From Serendipita indica DSM 11827 (taxonomy: Eukaryota > Basidiomycota > Agaricomycetes > Sebacinales > Serendipitaceae): a DNA stretch of 64,000 bases. Positions 21,437-32,794 of this stretch are shown here, in pieces. Position 1 is the first letter of the stretch, and every line of letters starts with the position of its first letter. The notes under the pieces are model-generated. The model did no database searches. It was not told where the DNA came from and was given only the letters and a program-made list of their open reading frames with translations. The translations under genes were made by a program, and so were the position numbers. Where the stretch lies: the NCBI GenBank assembly GCA_910890315.1, contig CAJVGD010000042.1:1736001-1800000 (forward strand), given 5' to 3'.

Positions 21437-22741
21437 CTATGCCTGAGCGGTAGAGGTATAAAACCATTTGGAGACTACGAGAAATAGTGAGAGAATGATT
21501 GAACGGTGAAGCATACGTACTGGACGGGTCGATGGGGAGGGGCGGGCTCGGCTGGGCTGGGGGGACCCTAGAGAGTTCGGGATCACCCTCCCCGACATAG
21601 CCTTTCGAATCACGAATAGTTGTATTCCGAATGGAGATTTCGTAGCTCTCCGTCTTTGCGGGTGACTCGCCCGTAATAACGAGTTTCTGCCAGGCTGCGT
21701 GGCACTCGTGGATAATCCCCATAGCGTATTCCTTGTTCTTGGCCTCTCCGGAGAATGCAAATGTGTTCTCTGGCTTTCCATCAGCTAGACAATTTCGATA
21801 CTTTTAGCTATGCAACACACAATAAACGACAAAAGGACGCACGAATCTTGTAGATCCTAAACCACTCGTTGGTAGCACGGATGAGACCGGGCACGTGAGT
21901 TTCGAGGTCGTTGATGTCGTTGAGCTTAGATGCAAGTGGATCGTTTACGTCGATGACGATAACCTTCCAGTCGGTCTCACCCTCATCAATGAGAGCCATG
22001 ATACCGAGAACCTTGACCTGTTTGACTTCACCCGTATAGCCGATTCGCTCGCCAATCTCGCATACATCCAGCGGGTCGTTATCGCCCCGTGCATTGGTCT
22101 CTGCATGTAGCTCGTGTGGATCCTCCCAAGTCTGTATTGTCGGATATTCAGTATATAGTTCTCCTATCGTCTGACGAACGTGCAATAATGGTTATTCAAA
22201 GACTGACCTGAGGAAAGGCGCCATAGTTCCAGATGTAGCCAACGTAAGGGAAACAGTTTCTAACGAATCTCAGCTTTCCTTTCTTGATGTCTTGTTTGAT
22301 TGGATTGAACGGTTCCTCTTTGGAGATTTCCATCTTGGCGTTCGTCCAGCGGGGAACCTCGACGACCATGTTGAGGATACCATTTTTTTGGTCTGCGAAG
22401 AGTGGAATGTCATGGAAGGGTGATACGACGCGGCCGTTTTGTTCGACGAATACTCTGTGCTCTGCAATCGATTAGTGATCGTGTATGGGACATCGAGGCA
22501 GAAAACGGATTTATAACTAGGCAGGAGCGATGTGATAGATGGGACGAGCCCAAGTAACGTACCCAGACTATTTGCAGGGCCAACGTTGCGAGGATTATAG
22601 GCTAATCGATTGCAATCGACGACAAAGAATCAGCATATCATGCATTTAGAACAAATATAGAACATGAATAGACGAACGCTGCGACATGGTTGCAGAGGAC
22701 GTGAACGCGCGCTGGATCTGGTCGAGTCTACGAGTGGCCAT
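21437..22741 (-). CDS. Inorganic pyrophosphatase, copy 2
   Basis: Paralogue of the gene at 19761 with the same exon layout and active-site signature ([39 protein letters not shown]). It differs at conserved-looking sites: [11 protein letters not shown] in place of [11 protein letters not shown], and a diverged C-terminal third ([32 protein letters not shown]) where copy 1 has [20 protein letters not shown]. The last exon reads [12 protein letters not shown]. It uses the same two potential starts as copy 1 (ATG 22741 and an internal MSQ). The catalytic region is complete, so it should be active. The diverged tail suggests relaxed constraint or a separate role. It sits ~126 bp downstream of RIB7 on the same strand. 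Confidence 0.88.
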
Positions 22742-22867
22742 TGACTTATCGGCGTAATGACCGGCCATAGCCCGTTTTCGACTCAACGCCGGACAAACAG
22801 CAAAGACGTAGAAGCAGTCAAAGAGGAGGAGTTACACGGCATGGATATCAACAGAACCGGCTATTGG

Positions 22868-23826
22868 CTATGAATTTCCCGGTAGATCATACGCTGCGAC
22901 AATATCGCCTCCGAGCGTTGTCACTGTATGAAGCGACAGTCTCGTCTGAAGCAATCAGCCTATAACTATCTTCTGTGTAAAGGGTGTGGCTTACCATTTG
23001 CGCACTAATGTCATAGTGTGTGCCGTTTCCTGGGGCAACGCAGTTGGCTATCGTGACGATGATCCGGTCTATACGTAGTTTATCTCTTGCCGAGGATAAG
23101 CAGGATGAGAGAACGCTCGCGCCGCCTTCGACCATTAATGAATGCAAGCCTAGTTGTCGCAACGTTTCGACGACGGTCGACATGGGTATCCTGCCTATCC
23201 AACTCAGAACTACGACCCGAAGATCTCAACAATCTCACCATCAGAACCCAGCTCGACGGGGATCACTTTGACCCCGAGGTCTTGCAATGTTCGCTTGCGA
23301 ATGTCGTCTTGAAGAGCTTGCGTACAGAATACGAGAGGGTACTTGCCGATTCCACTGGAAGCGTTGCGAATGAGCTTGCAGTCGAGTGGCATCCGGAGAT
23401 GGGTGTCAAGAACGATGGGCAGTGGCAGTTGATATCCGCCCTCGCGAGGCGGCAGATGACGAGCTTTTGACACTCAGTTGATGTATATCACTCCATTTTG
23501 TAACATACTATTGAGTTGTGGGTCATCGTTCAGGACGGTATTGATACCAACGAGGATTGCGTCGTGCATAGATCGCATCCTGCAGACATCAGTACCCCAT
23601 AATGAGCCTAATCAACCACGGGAGGGTACCAGTGTGTCATAATCATGCTCTGTTTCCCGCTGAGAATGAGCTGTGTGCCATTGGGACCAGCAATGCATCC
23701 ATTAAGCGATTGTGCAAATGTCACTGTGGTCCAGAATCCTTCTTTTACGGATAATCTTGATTGATCGTGGTCAAGCGGTAAGACGGAGCGAAGAAAGTCG
23801 AGTTCATCCATGGCCGCATTCACCAC
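22868..23826 (-). CDS. RIB7: RIB7-type riboflavin-pathway reductase
   Basis: Reads as 2,5-diamino-6-(ribosylamino)-4(3H)-pyrimidinone 5'-phosphate reductase, the NADPH-dependent step of fungal riboflavin synthesis. Motifs in order: WTTVTFAQSLNGCIAG, THWMRSMHDAILVGINTVLNDDPQLN (split by an intron), PIVLDTHLRMP, TLRQLGLHSLMVEGGASVL, IDRIIVTIA. Five exons are needed. One intron of 44 nt (GAT G|gtgagatt...ggatag|GC) removes an apparent stop, and the last (ATG|gtaagcc...gcttcag) restores the tail TLGGDIVAAYDLPGNS, which matches the family's C-terminal G-D-x-V pattern. The 3' end overlaps the block duplicated between the pyrophosphatase genes. Confidence 0.88.
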
Positions 23827-24164
23827 GCAAACAGTATCCAGTATCTAATCAATACTCCTGCCCCTACATTGAATATCAGGACGCAAGACCTGAAAATGAG
23901 ATTGATTAACCCCAAAGAGTGGCGCAAGGCGACGATTCAAGAGTTTCAGGGATCGATAAATGCCAACTATATACCGGTCAGTGTCCTGTTGCCACATCAG
24001 TTGTAGAATCTCTTGGCTTATCGTGTTTGTAACCTTGTAAAGGACGAAATTGGGTCTCCACCGGAATTCACAGACAAACCCACAGCTAATATCTGGGCAC
24101 CTCGCGTTTTGGAACCTTGGACCTCTCCGCACCTCTCTTCCATCTTGCGCTCGCGGTACACAGA
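23827..24164. other. Intergenic region
   Basis: Divergent spacer between RIB7 and the decayed F-box gene. No feature seen. Confidence 0.4.
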
Positions 24165-25660
24165 ATGAACTGCAAGATAGTACAAGATCTACAGACCTTG
24201 GAACTTGAAAGACTCACGTTGCTTGCTCGGATTGAGCAATGTCAGGATGGCTCCAACGAGACGTCTGATCTTCGCCAGTGCCTAATTATGGAGTACAAAG
24301 AGATCACATATTCATATAATGAAGTTCTCGAAGCCTCTCGGGATCGCTCGCCGGACCAGTTGCCAAAATGAGCTCTGGATCAAGATCATCAAAGAGGTTA
24401 TATTTGATGCTTGGGAATGGCCATATAGAGTACTCCTGCTTTTGACCTTGTCAATAAAAAATGGGCTACTGTTATTCTGGAGACTCCTTCACTCTGGACG
24501 TCCATAGGGTGTTCGCCAAATGCGGAGGACTTCGACGCAGTGATCTCTGTTCAACTTGCGCTTTCGAAACCACTTCCTCTTTCGCTTGGATTTGGGTGCA
24601 CTGATACCTTTCTTGAGCAAGCCGCACCATTATTATTTCCTCATGCTCATCAAATTGAGCATTTAAGAGTACATTCAATGGAATTTGAATCATTCACTCC
24701 TCAGCCCAGAACCGTTACTTCTTTGCCTTCTGCGAACATTGTGGGAAGTGACCTGTCAGCAATATCTCAGCTGTTTGCGTGACTTCTAGGAATATATTTG
24801 CCACTTACTATAACCGACCATAGAACAGTGATGTCATATTCAAAAGCTTGGGGAGTGGACGATAGGAAGCTGTCTAGTTTGTGGCTCCCCCTTTTCGGAA
24901 CACCTGCTTCATAATCTGGAGTTCTTGGCTTCAGTCGGAGATTTTCTATTCAGGGCGATGGAAATATTGATGATGCATTTCGAGCTTCCGGTTGCGGCAT
25001 TGCCAGCGGGTCGGTTTGGCTTCCAGCATCTCACTCTCAGTCATGTACCTTGGAGATGCCTAGAAGGTGTAATAGGTAGATGTGACATGCGGCTCACAGC
25101 CCTATCAGTGAGAATAGGCTTGACCAAGCTACACTCTTTGCTCAAAATGCTGAATGGACTATCTGACCTGGAAGCTCTAACGATCGCAACAATAAGAGAT
25201 CAACCAGACGACACAGAGTTTAAAGAAGCTTCTGCGTGCCTGAGTCTAGTGTCTTTCAACTGGTGCTTGGAGTCCAATGGTCAGCAGATCTTGGATATTA
25301 CATCATATTTGTCCTGGTTGACCAAAGGGGCCCCGTACATACAAGCGATACGCGTATATGGGTCCCGGCGGGAGATATTCATGATTCTGCTGGAGCGGCG
25401 GTTGATCGCTCGATCGAGAGGTGTATCCGCCTTGCAGAAGATTACGCTCGGCATAGGCATCCCGAGTCACCTGCGAGTTATTATCATCATGAACCTCCGT
25501 GGACTTGTTGCTGATTGGCCATCCAGGGATGAACACTCCCTGCAAGAAACCTGCAAGGCAATGCTCGATCCATCCATGTAATTGAACGCCTCTCTGAGAA
25601 GAGCAAAATTGACATTTCATAGCTCCGGATGCATGCGGTGCCACCTCCATCATGTCTAAT
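24165..25660 (+). pseudogene. Decayed F-box protein gene (paralogue of the gene at 56752-58936)
   Basis: Begins MNCKIVQDLQTLELERLTLL, matching MNCGIVQDPQSLGRERLTLL of the intact paralogue. The frame breaks inside the F-box (SPDQLP then a stop where the intact copy continues TELWIKIIKEV). It resumes in another frame to ~24780, breaks again, then is open 24925-25581. About 170 codons of the middle are missing between APYIQAIRVYGS and FMILLERRLIARSRGVSAL. The C-terminal NLRGLVADWPSRDEHSLQE and the tail-exon remnant CMRCHLHH near 25628 are still recognisable. At least three breaks make it a pseudogene. Confidence 0.85.
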
Positions 25661-26392
25661 GCTCCCAGCCACCGGAGGCTGGCCCAGAGACATGGGGGAC
25701 CCTACCTGCGACCTACAGTTCATCTTCGGAGCATCCAGACAGCAAATACGAGATTCTTTCATCGTGGGAGCGCCGGTTCAGGCAGTCATGGCCGATCATC
25801 GCACCGAATGGAAGGTATCCTTATTTGCGCAACATGACATGCAATAACCATCACCCCATCGAGCTTACTCGCGACTCTATTATATAATAGCCTAGGAGCG
25901 ACGCCCCATTGTATCTACGCCAATGGGTTGTTACATGCTCGTCGAGTCCTGATTGTACCCGACCCAGAAGACCCGACTTGACGCATAAACCAGTCAGTAT
26001 GAATAGAATCTCATACTTTAGTTCCTTCAATCGAGGGACAATACTAAGTTGAGAGTTCCGAGTTGATCTTGCCATACGGGAAGAGTCACGTGATGTGTCG
26101 CTGCCAACGTCTCTCGCTCGAAGCCTTCGTGTATTATCTTGTTTTATACATTATTCAAATCTCATAATAAAATTTGATAGCAGAGATTTATTTAAAAAAG
26201 TTGCGCAGAGGGATGGCAGTCACGTGCCGGGACAAACACGGTACCACCTTGGCCAAACAAGACTAGGCGACGACATAAATACCCTCGATTGCAAGTCATG
26301 TTCCGGAAAACAGCCTCGCCCTCGCCCCATCGCGCGCCTCGCACAACTCGCCACAACACTCGCCTTCGCCGCTCAACTAAAAATCGTATAAA
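25661..26392 (+). promoter_or_regulatory. Upstream region of histone H4 with two CACGTG palindromes
   Basis: No gene is visible between the F-box remnant and histone H4. Two CACGTG E-box palindromes lie at 26087-26092 and 26221-26226, about 300 and 170 bp before the H4 ATG. These are candidate bHLH or centromere-binding-factor type sites. Their use is inferred from sequence only. Confidence 0.4.
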
Positions 26393-26809
<417 letters not shown>

Positions 26810-26941
26810 GTGTTCACCCTTTAGTCACCATCGGGTGTTTGCACGACTATGTAGACGGTCTTGTACTTGTATCCGCTTCTTTCCTAGTCTACGCCCTTTA
26901 ATGCCTAGGCCTATTTTGCGCGCACCTCTTTATAAGCTAAG

Positions 26942-28150
26942 CTAGTCAAGTGCAATGGCCTCTGCAGGTGCAGGTAATGTTCGCTTCGCCTTTGCGCCTG
27001 GTCCTCCACCTGAGCTCCCTCCCAAAAAGGATGCCATCATATCCTGCAGAGGATTACCACCTCCAGCCATTCTCGGTGGGGGGAGATCAAAGAAGAGTGT
27101 CCCAATCTCTCCAAGTGCCTACAACATTTTCAATCAGTAGGATAGCCGCATAACAAACAAGAGCCTTACCTCTCTGTAGACTGGCTGAGCAACCAAACCA
27201 CGTCTACTCTGGTAGCTCCCACACAACCTCACCCACATCTCTTGCGCCTGCTTTGCCTGTTGTAGGTTGGACGAGCTCTTGGCGCGCTGACACGTTCGGA
27301 TAGCCAGCTGTAAGAAATTCAACGTCGGTTCCGTCGTTAAATACACTTCGTCTCTTTCACTCTGTCCCTTGACGTCGAACCGTATCGGATTTGCTGTGCT
27401 GCCTGCGATAGCGTTCGAGGGAGTGGCAAGAATATTGGGCCGGGCCGTGATTAGCAGAGAGAGGAAGGTGGACATAAAGGTTCGCGCCGCGAGAACGTTG
27501 CCTGTGAGGAGAAACGGAATGACACCCTTTGACGCATATGTCCCGGGCTCTGCGCCATCGCGTGACCAGGCAAAAAGCATCTGCGCCAAGGTCTTTGCGC
27601 TTTCACGGGTCCCAGACGCAAGGAGGTGAGGTTCGGCGGCTACGAAATCGTGTTCCTTTGCAAGTAGTGCACCAATAAAGCCATGGAGTGATGGATCACC
27701 AGATGGATATGATCCGTGTCGAGCTGACCATCTGCACATCCATGAGTCGAGTCGTTAGAGGAATTCGGACAGAAGAGTATGAAACGAAACAAGAAGGGAC
27801 ACATACGCAACCGCACGATCGACAATCATCTTTCTCCATTGACCTTCGCCACCGACGAGCGAGATCAACTGCGTCAACCTTGCTCGCGACGCCTCGTCCA
27901 CCTCTTGCTCCTTGTTCTCATACATCTCCAGCATGAGTACACTCAGATCCGTTCCGCTCCCAAGCTGTCCAGCTTTAAATAGCGCCGTCGCGCTCTCATA
28001 CAAGACACTGATCGCCACGTCGTGCGCCCCCGCCTTGGAATACCGAGACGCAAACGTGCGGGCTTTCTGGTGCGCCTCGTATGCTTGCCCAGCGCTGATT
28101 TGTGGAAGGATGGCCGCGAGCGCCTTGTCTGCCGAAAGTGGTGGTGGCAT
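26942..28150 (-). CDS. GET4: GET4-like protein (tail-anchored protein targeting)
   Basis: An alpha-solenoid protein of the GET4 family, the partner of Get5 that hands tail-anchored proteins to Get3. N-terminal QAYEAHQKARTFASRYSKAG and AISVLYESATALFKAGQLGSGTDLSVLML are characteristic. The middle holds ARHGSYPSGDPSLHGFIGAL and the C-terminal part TEPTLNFLQLAIRTCQRAKS. The last exon, after an intron at about 27120-27172, reads REALGEIGTLFFDLPPPR, then NPLQDMMASFLGG, ending TAG at 26942. I chose MPPPLSADKA (28150) as start by family length; an upstream in-frame ATG at 28213 would add 21 unmatched residues. A plus-strand open frame at 26955-27140 is a shadow of the last exon. Confidence 0.88.
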
Positions 28151-28256
28151 TTGTGTTTGACTTGCCACTCTGAGACCATTCTTGCTATTCTCAATATAAA
28201 CAACCTGTTTCATCTCGATTCATTCCTTGACAATTGCGTACATTCTCAACAAACTT

Positions 28257-29679
28257 TTATGCTCCCCCGGCGATAGAGGTAGCTACCGGCGTGGTAGGCA
28301 CCGTAGTCGGCTGCAACACGGTGCTCCATGTCGCTTTAGTTGGATAAGCCGTCGTCACTGGCGTTGGTGAAGTGCTCCCATACACCGACGACGGGCCCGG
28401 AATCGTATAAATCTTGGATGACATCCACAACGTGTACAGGATTCCTGGATCACTTGCACCATACTGTTCAATGAATTTAGTATGCAAATGTAGCAAAGAA
28501 GACGGGAATACATACCGCGCCTGGAAGCTTGACTGTTGAAGGCGAACCCGTCCCAGACCCACCCACGGACAGCTGGAAGCAGGTCATGTAGAACCTATGA
28601 TCATTAAAAACCAGCTAGCTGCATCAAGTAACCCACTCACTGTGCGCCTCCCACGCTAGATGCTACGTGTAATGCTGGCCATAGTTGTCAGAAGCCGCGA
28701 GCAAGAACAAGGAAGATAGTAACACACCGATCACTTCGGCTCTGAGTAAATAGTTTCCTGGCGCAACGTTGGGCACCGTGAAAGTATAATGCCCGCAGTT
28801 ATCCTATGTGTTTGTTATTTCCATGGATACTGGACAGGAGAAACGTACGTTGAGAACTTGGGAGCCATAATAGTTTGGATTGTTCGACGCCAGTCCCATC
28901 TCTGACACCTTGAACCAGCCTGCAGACGATCCGACGGCCGTCTTGGCGTCGGACACTTTCGCCATGTAGATCTATAGCCATTTTAATCTTTAGCTCAAGT
29001 ACTTATGTCGACGAAACGAAGGCGGAAAGGAGGCACCCACAATTACTGGTCTATGATCACGGATTCAAAGTATGAGACCGATGAATGCAAGTCAGCCCTA
29101 GTCAAATAAATGAAGCAAGGAAACAGACCCATAGTGTGCGCCTCCGATGGCCTCGTTGGCACAGGTTCGTTGGCCGGGCTGCTGGTGCATCTATAACATA
29201 GGTTATGCACGTGTGTAAGTAATCAAAAGAGTTTACCTCGACTGTGACTTTATCACCGGCTACGTAGATGTGTGAGCCTGTGGCTACTCGGAGAGTGGGG
29301 ACTCACGCTTCACCGAACACAGTCCCGAACTCGAAGCGGCACCTGCGTTGCATGCAATGTCCTAAACCCACATTTTTCACTCTTATCCGAGGGCAAGCAT
29401 TGAAAGGTAACTGACATTTGATGTCACGCTCGTCACTAGAACACCCCTCAGTAGTGAGCCCCGGTGGGACGACAGGCGCACCTGGATTGTTATTCTGTGG
29501 TAGGCGGACGCAGTAGGATCCCTGGTCAACTCCATTCACCCACAATTGCTTTGCAGACCAAGCAAGTCAGCGGTGTAGATCAGGGAGACTAGGTACTATG
29601 CTCGTACCTGGAACGTCGCGTGTCCAAAGACACCCGTTACGTATGTTGCACCAAGGACAAGGGCAATCGCAAGACGCAT
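28257..29679 (-). CDS. AA9 lytic polysaccharide monooxygenase, copy 1
   Basis: Secreted copper oxygenase that cleaves cellulose chains. The signal peptide MRLAIALVLGATYVTGVFG leaves His1 in HATFQ as the first mature residue. The copper brace and axial site continue with GGAHYG (second His) and QFYMTCFQLSVGG (Tyr). Other AA9 landmarks: DIACNAGAASSSG, GDKVTVEMHQQPGQR, VPNVAPGNYLLRAEVIALH, DPGILYTLW, PGP. The C-terminus is Ser/Thr/Pro-rich without a CBM1. Many introns are needed, including one after HATFQ and one of 46 nt inside NNNP|V; both are absent from the tandem paralogue at 30407. A TATA-like element lies ~58 bp before the ATG. A neighbour of the same class makes joint function on biomass likely. 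Confidence 0.92.
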
Positions 29680-30406
29680 AGCGAGCTAGTCAAAGAGAGT
29701 AGCCTCTATCCTCACGGGATGACTATTGCCGACTAACTTATAACCCATCCACCCTATCTCCCGTTCCTCCTCCACTATGTTTACATTGAATTGTCGCTGA
29801 CCGCATGATGTGCGGGAACGACGGAATCCGCATTTCTTCCATGGCTAGTGCGTCCGGTCGACCCAGGCAAAGAGGCCGACTAGCCTGAGCTCCATGTGCA
29901 AGAGCAGAAGAAACCATTAATCAGACACGATGCATGCAAAGGAATTCCGCAGTGAATGCGAGAAGGAGCGAAAAGGTTGATAGCTGGAGCGCGAACTTCC
30001 GAGTTACTGACGAGCGGGCCAGTCTTGACCGCGTTATGAATAGAGGCCCTCTTCGTTCTCCGACGGATAGTGCCTATATGCGGACTGAACCAGGTATGAT
30101 CACAGAGGCCGGTCGTTAGGATCCGTCAAAACTCCTGAAATGTCTCGGCGAGAGCAAGACACCTCGTTGTTGAGCTCATCCAAAAGAGGTCGGCGCTATA
30201 CTATACACATACCCATGCCAAGTAAATCCAGCGAGTCAGCTGATACTAATCTCTCATACGAGTGCTGGGTTACAGCTGCTTGTGAGACGTTGGTTTGATT
30301 TACAGCAGTGAAATGAATAAGATTGCTAAAAGATTCGCATTCTGGCATCGTCTAGCGCGGACGTTCTGGCGCTGATCACATTCTCGCTACTGTCGGGAAT
30401 AAACCC
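29680..30406. other. Spacer between the AA9 genes with promoter of copy 1
   Basis: Holds the promoter of AA9 copy 1, with TTATAAG on the minus strand at 29737-29743, and the 3' flank of copy 2. No further gene is seen; a 61-codon plus-strand frame (29934-30119) has no support. Confidence 0.45.
29737..29743 (-). promoter_or_regulatory. TATA-like element of AA9 copy 1
   Basis: TTATAAG read on the minus strand, about 58 bp before the ATG at 29679, at the usual distance for a short 5' leader. Confidence 0.5.
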
Positions 30407-31656
30407 TTATGCCCCTCCGGCGATAGAGGTCGATGCCGGGGTAGAGGGAACAGTTGACGGTTGGAGTGCCTTGTTCCAAGTTGCCGTCTTGGGATAAGGA
30501 GTCTTTGCCGGTGTCGCAGGGGACGTCCCATATGGAGTAGGTCCAGGGATCTGATACGTCGTCTGAGACAGCCATAGAGTATAGTGGATTCCAGGATCAT
30601 TAGCTTTGTACTGTACGACTTGAGTGAGCAGACATAACAGAAAGAGTGGATGAAAACGTACTGCACCGGGGAACTTGACGGTGGGTGGGTTCCCTGTTCC
30701 AGAGCCACCAACATTGAGCTGATAGCAAGTCATATAGAATCTAGGGATGGGTTTGTGGGTCACTAGATGCTGGTATGTTGTATGCTTACTGTGCACCGCC
30801 GACGCTGTTCGCGACATGCAACGCTAGCGTAAGATAAGTTGGCAGCATCCAAACCCACAAGTACGCACCAATCACTTCGGCTCTCAGCAGATATTGCCCA
30901 GGGGAAATGTTGGGTACTGTGAATGTGTAGTGTCCGCAGTTATCCTATCATTGCTTCTATTCACTTCAGCTGTAGGAACAAGCGGACGACGGCGTACATT
31001 GAGAACCTGAACCGCCCAGTAGATTGGGTTACTCGACGCAAGACCCATTTCTGCTACCTTGAACCAGGCAGCGGAGGATCCAGCGGCGCTCTTGGCGTCA
31101 GAGACTTTGGCCATGTAGATCTTGTCGTCTATGAGGACATGGTTTTGTCGCAGAGAGAGTACCTACAATAACCGGCCTAGGAACAATCAGATGGGGAATG
31201 GGTGGAAGGGAGTGTGCTCACCCATAGTGAGCACCACCAATGGATTCGTTGGAGCAACTGCGTTGGCCTGGTTGTTGATGCATCTAACTTGGATCAGCGC
31301 GGGCAGCGTATAGACATCTCACTTACCTCAACAGTTACTTTATCTCCGGCTGCGAGCATGTCAGAATCATCAACCTGGGAGAAGAACACTGACGATTAAC
31401 GGAGCAAAGTCCAGCAGCAGAGGACGCCCCGGCATTGCACGCAATATCCTATCAAGAACTCAGTAAATTCTTCGTGTAGAATCCCTTGATGACCTACGTT
31501 GGATGTAACGCTGCTCACTGGGTTGTTGTTCGCAGGGGTGCGAGCACAATAATTGCCTTGATCTACTCCATTGACCCACATCTGCTGAAATGTAGCATGT
31601 GCTACGACGCCAGCAACATTGGCCGCAGCGGTCAGGAGAACCAGAGGTAGCTTCAT
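30407..31656 (-). CDS. AA9 lytic polysaccharide monooxygenase, copy 2
   Basis: Tandem paralogue of the gene at 28257 in the same orientation. The signal peptide MKLPLVLLTAAANVAGVVA precedes mature HATFQQMWVNGVDQGNYC (His1). The second His is in GGAHYG and the axial Tyr in QFYMTCYQLNVGGSG. Conserved DIACNAGASSAAG, GDKVTVE, MAKVSDAKSAAGSSAAWFKV and NDPGIHYTLW, with the same Thr/Pro-rich tail ending VASTSIAGGA-like (ASTSIAGGA). No CBM1. Compared with copy 1 it lacks the introns after HATFQ and inside NNNP|V. The copper-binding set is complete, so it should be active on cellulose or a related glucan; the exact substrate and regioselectivity cannot be read from sequence. Confidence 0.92.
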
Positions 31657-32099
31657 TCTGGGAACAAGGAAGGTGCCAAACTCTTCCTCTTGAAACGTCC
31701 CTATATAAGACTGTTGTCCGTTGACCACATGCATGTGCGTTGGCCCGGCAAATAAAGTAGGAAGTGGAGAGGTTTCCGCATTTCTTCCAGGGAGGATCAA
31801 CAAGCTTTGTGGCAGAGTATCCGAGTAGCCTCTCGGGTCTACAGGAATCTTGTTTCGCCAGCGTGACGGATGCTAAGACGAACAGAAGGTGGGTTCGAAG
31901 AAGATGTGCCCCGAGTTATTGACGGGCGAGCCAGTCAAACAGATAGGCTTGCTGATCAGAAGTCACTGCCACATGTCGCGGGATATCTTCAAGAAGGCTT
32001 TCGTATGATAGACTTTGTTCAATTGATCGTGTTGGTCATTATCCAGCGAGATTATGATGCAGATTTGGCGACAGATGACCTTGTGTATCATATTTTGCC
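31657..32099 (-). promoter_or_regulatory. Promoter region of AA9 copy 2 with TATA box
   Basis: CTTATATAG read on the minus strand (31701-31709) lies ~45 bp upstream of the AA9 ATG. The rest is spacer to the plus-strand gene at 32100; an in-frame upstream extension of that gene to 31870 is open but unconvincing as protein. Confidence 0.5.
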
Positions 32100-32794
32100 A
32101 TGTCGACTAGCTGGCTCGACGAGGTCGGGGCCAACCTTGGTCTCCTCCAAGTCGACCGATATGCAGGCGGCGCGCAAAACTGCACCTAGCGTACCTCTGA
32201 AGAAAACAGTTGCCAGGAATTCATCAGCTCTGGGATCTTCGTCACCTCGCGTAGGAACTCCGACGCGCAGCAGTCCATTGGCAGCGAAACCATCTTTACC
32301 GGCGCCTAATGCGAGCCCTCCTTCCAAAAATCTCACTGGGCTAGCGAGAGAAAGCTCTCTGACTAAGCAAGTTCGTATTGATCAAACGGCGGTTCGCAGC
32401 ATCCAAATTGACATTACAAAGGCAGATAGCGTCCTACAGCAATTGGAGGCGAGCTTACAAGACCAAACGGATGAAATAATGACAAAACGTACGTCTCTTG
32501 AGCATACCTATCTACACTTTGTCTAACATCTGTGTCACAGTGGAAGAAATGTCTGTACGGGTGACCTCACTGGACGACATAATTCAAGGCCTGATTCGAG
32601 ACGACTTTGACGAGGATCCTTCCTCTACTCCGAGACCGACAACTGAGCGCATGCCGTCTCTGCCGACTCTCGACAATCAGAATCGTCCAAAGCCGCCCCG
32701 TCGGACATCGACCATGCGGATGACGCTCCCACTGGAGGCGGATTCGTCTCTTCTTTCCGAGCAGAGTCCCTTCGACACGGAAAACCCCCAATGA
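32100..32794 (+). CDS. Uncharacterised small coiled-coil protein
   Basis: Model of three exons: ATG 32100 MSTSWLDE, a 45-nt intron (gtcggggcc...atgcag) in phase with AARKTAPSVPLKKT, then a long exon to ~32488, an intron (gtacgtctc...gtcacag) and a final exon to TGA 32794. The first half is basic and Ser/Pro-rich. A coiled coil follows (VRSIQIDITKADSVLQQLEA, DQTDEIMTKLEEMSVRV, LDDIIQGLIRDD). The C-terminus is Pro/Ser-rich. No family recognised; the shape fits a cytoskeletal or kinetochore-type subunit, but that is speculation. The internal ATG at 32161 is an alternative start. The second splice is well supported because it joins two halves of the coil. Confidence 0.55.

Larger units (their letters stand above)
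19727..22905. repeat. Tandem duplication of the pyrophosphatase gene with flanks (unit about 1.5-1.65 kb)
   Basis: The two units run from about 19727 to 21260 and from about 21404 to 22905. Both begin with 'tttcagact(g/a)tctacgaggccaa' just behind the pyrophosphatase stop. Both end with a block containing 'aacagaacc(a/g)gctat' and 'cccggtagat'. In the second unit that block is the 3' end of RIB7. Divergence across introns and synonymous sites shows the duplication is not recent, while the proteins stay intact. Confidence 0.8.

Noticed and set aside
26955-27140. Small plus-strand ORF (61 aa, Pro-rich) between histone H4 and GET4
   Set aside because: The minus strand at the same place encodes the conserved last exon of GET4 (LPPPR, NPLQDMMASFLGG), so the plus-strand frame is a shadow.
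30376-30817. Extra minus-strand frames at the end of AA9 copy 2
   Set aside because: They are alternative frames of the AA9 Thr/Pro tail; the frame ending STSIAGGA matches the paralogue.
31870-32099. Upstream coding extension of the coiled-coil gene
   Set aside because: The frame is open, but its composition is unlike the rest and the ATG at 32100 with a phase-matched intron gives a tidier model.
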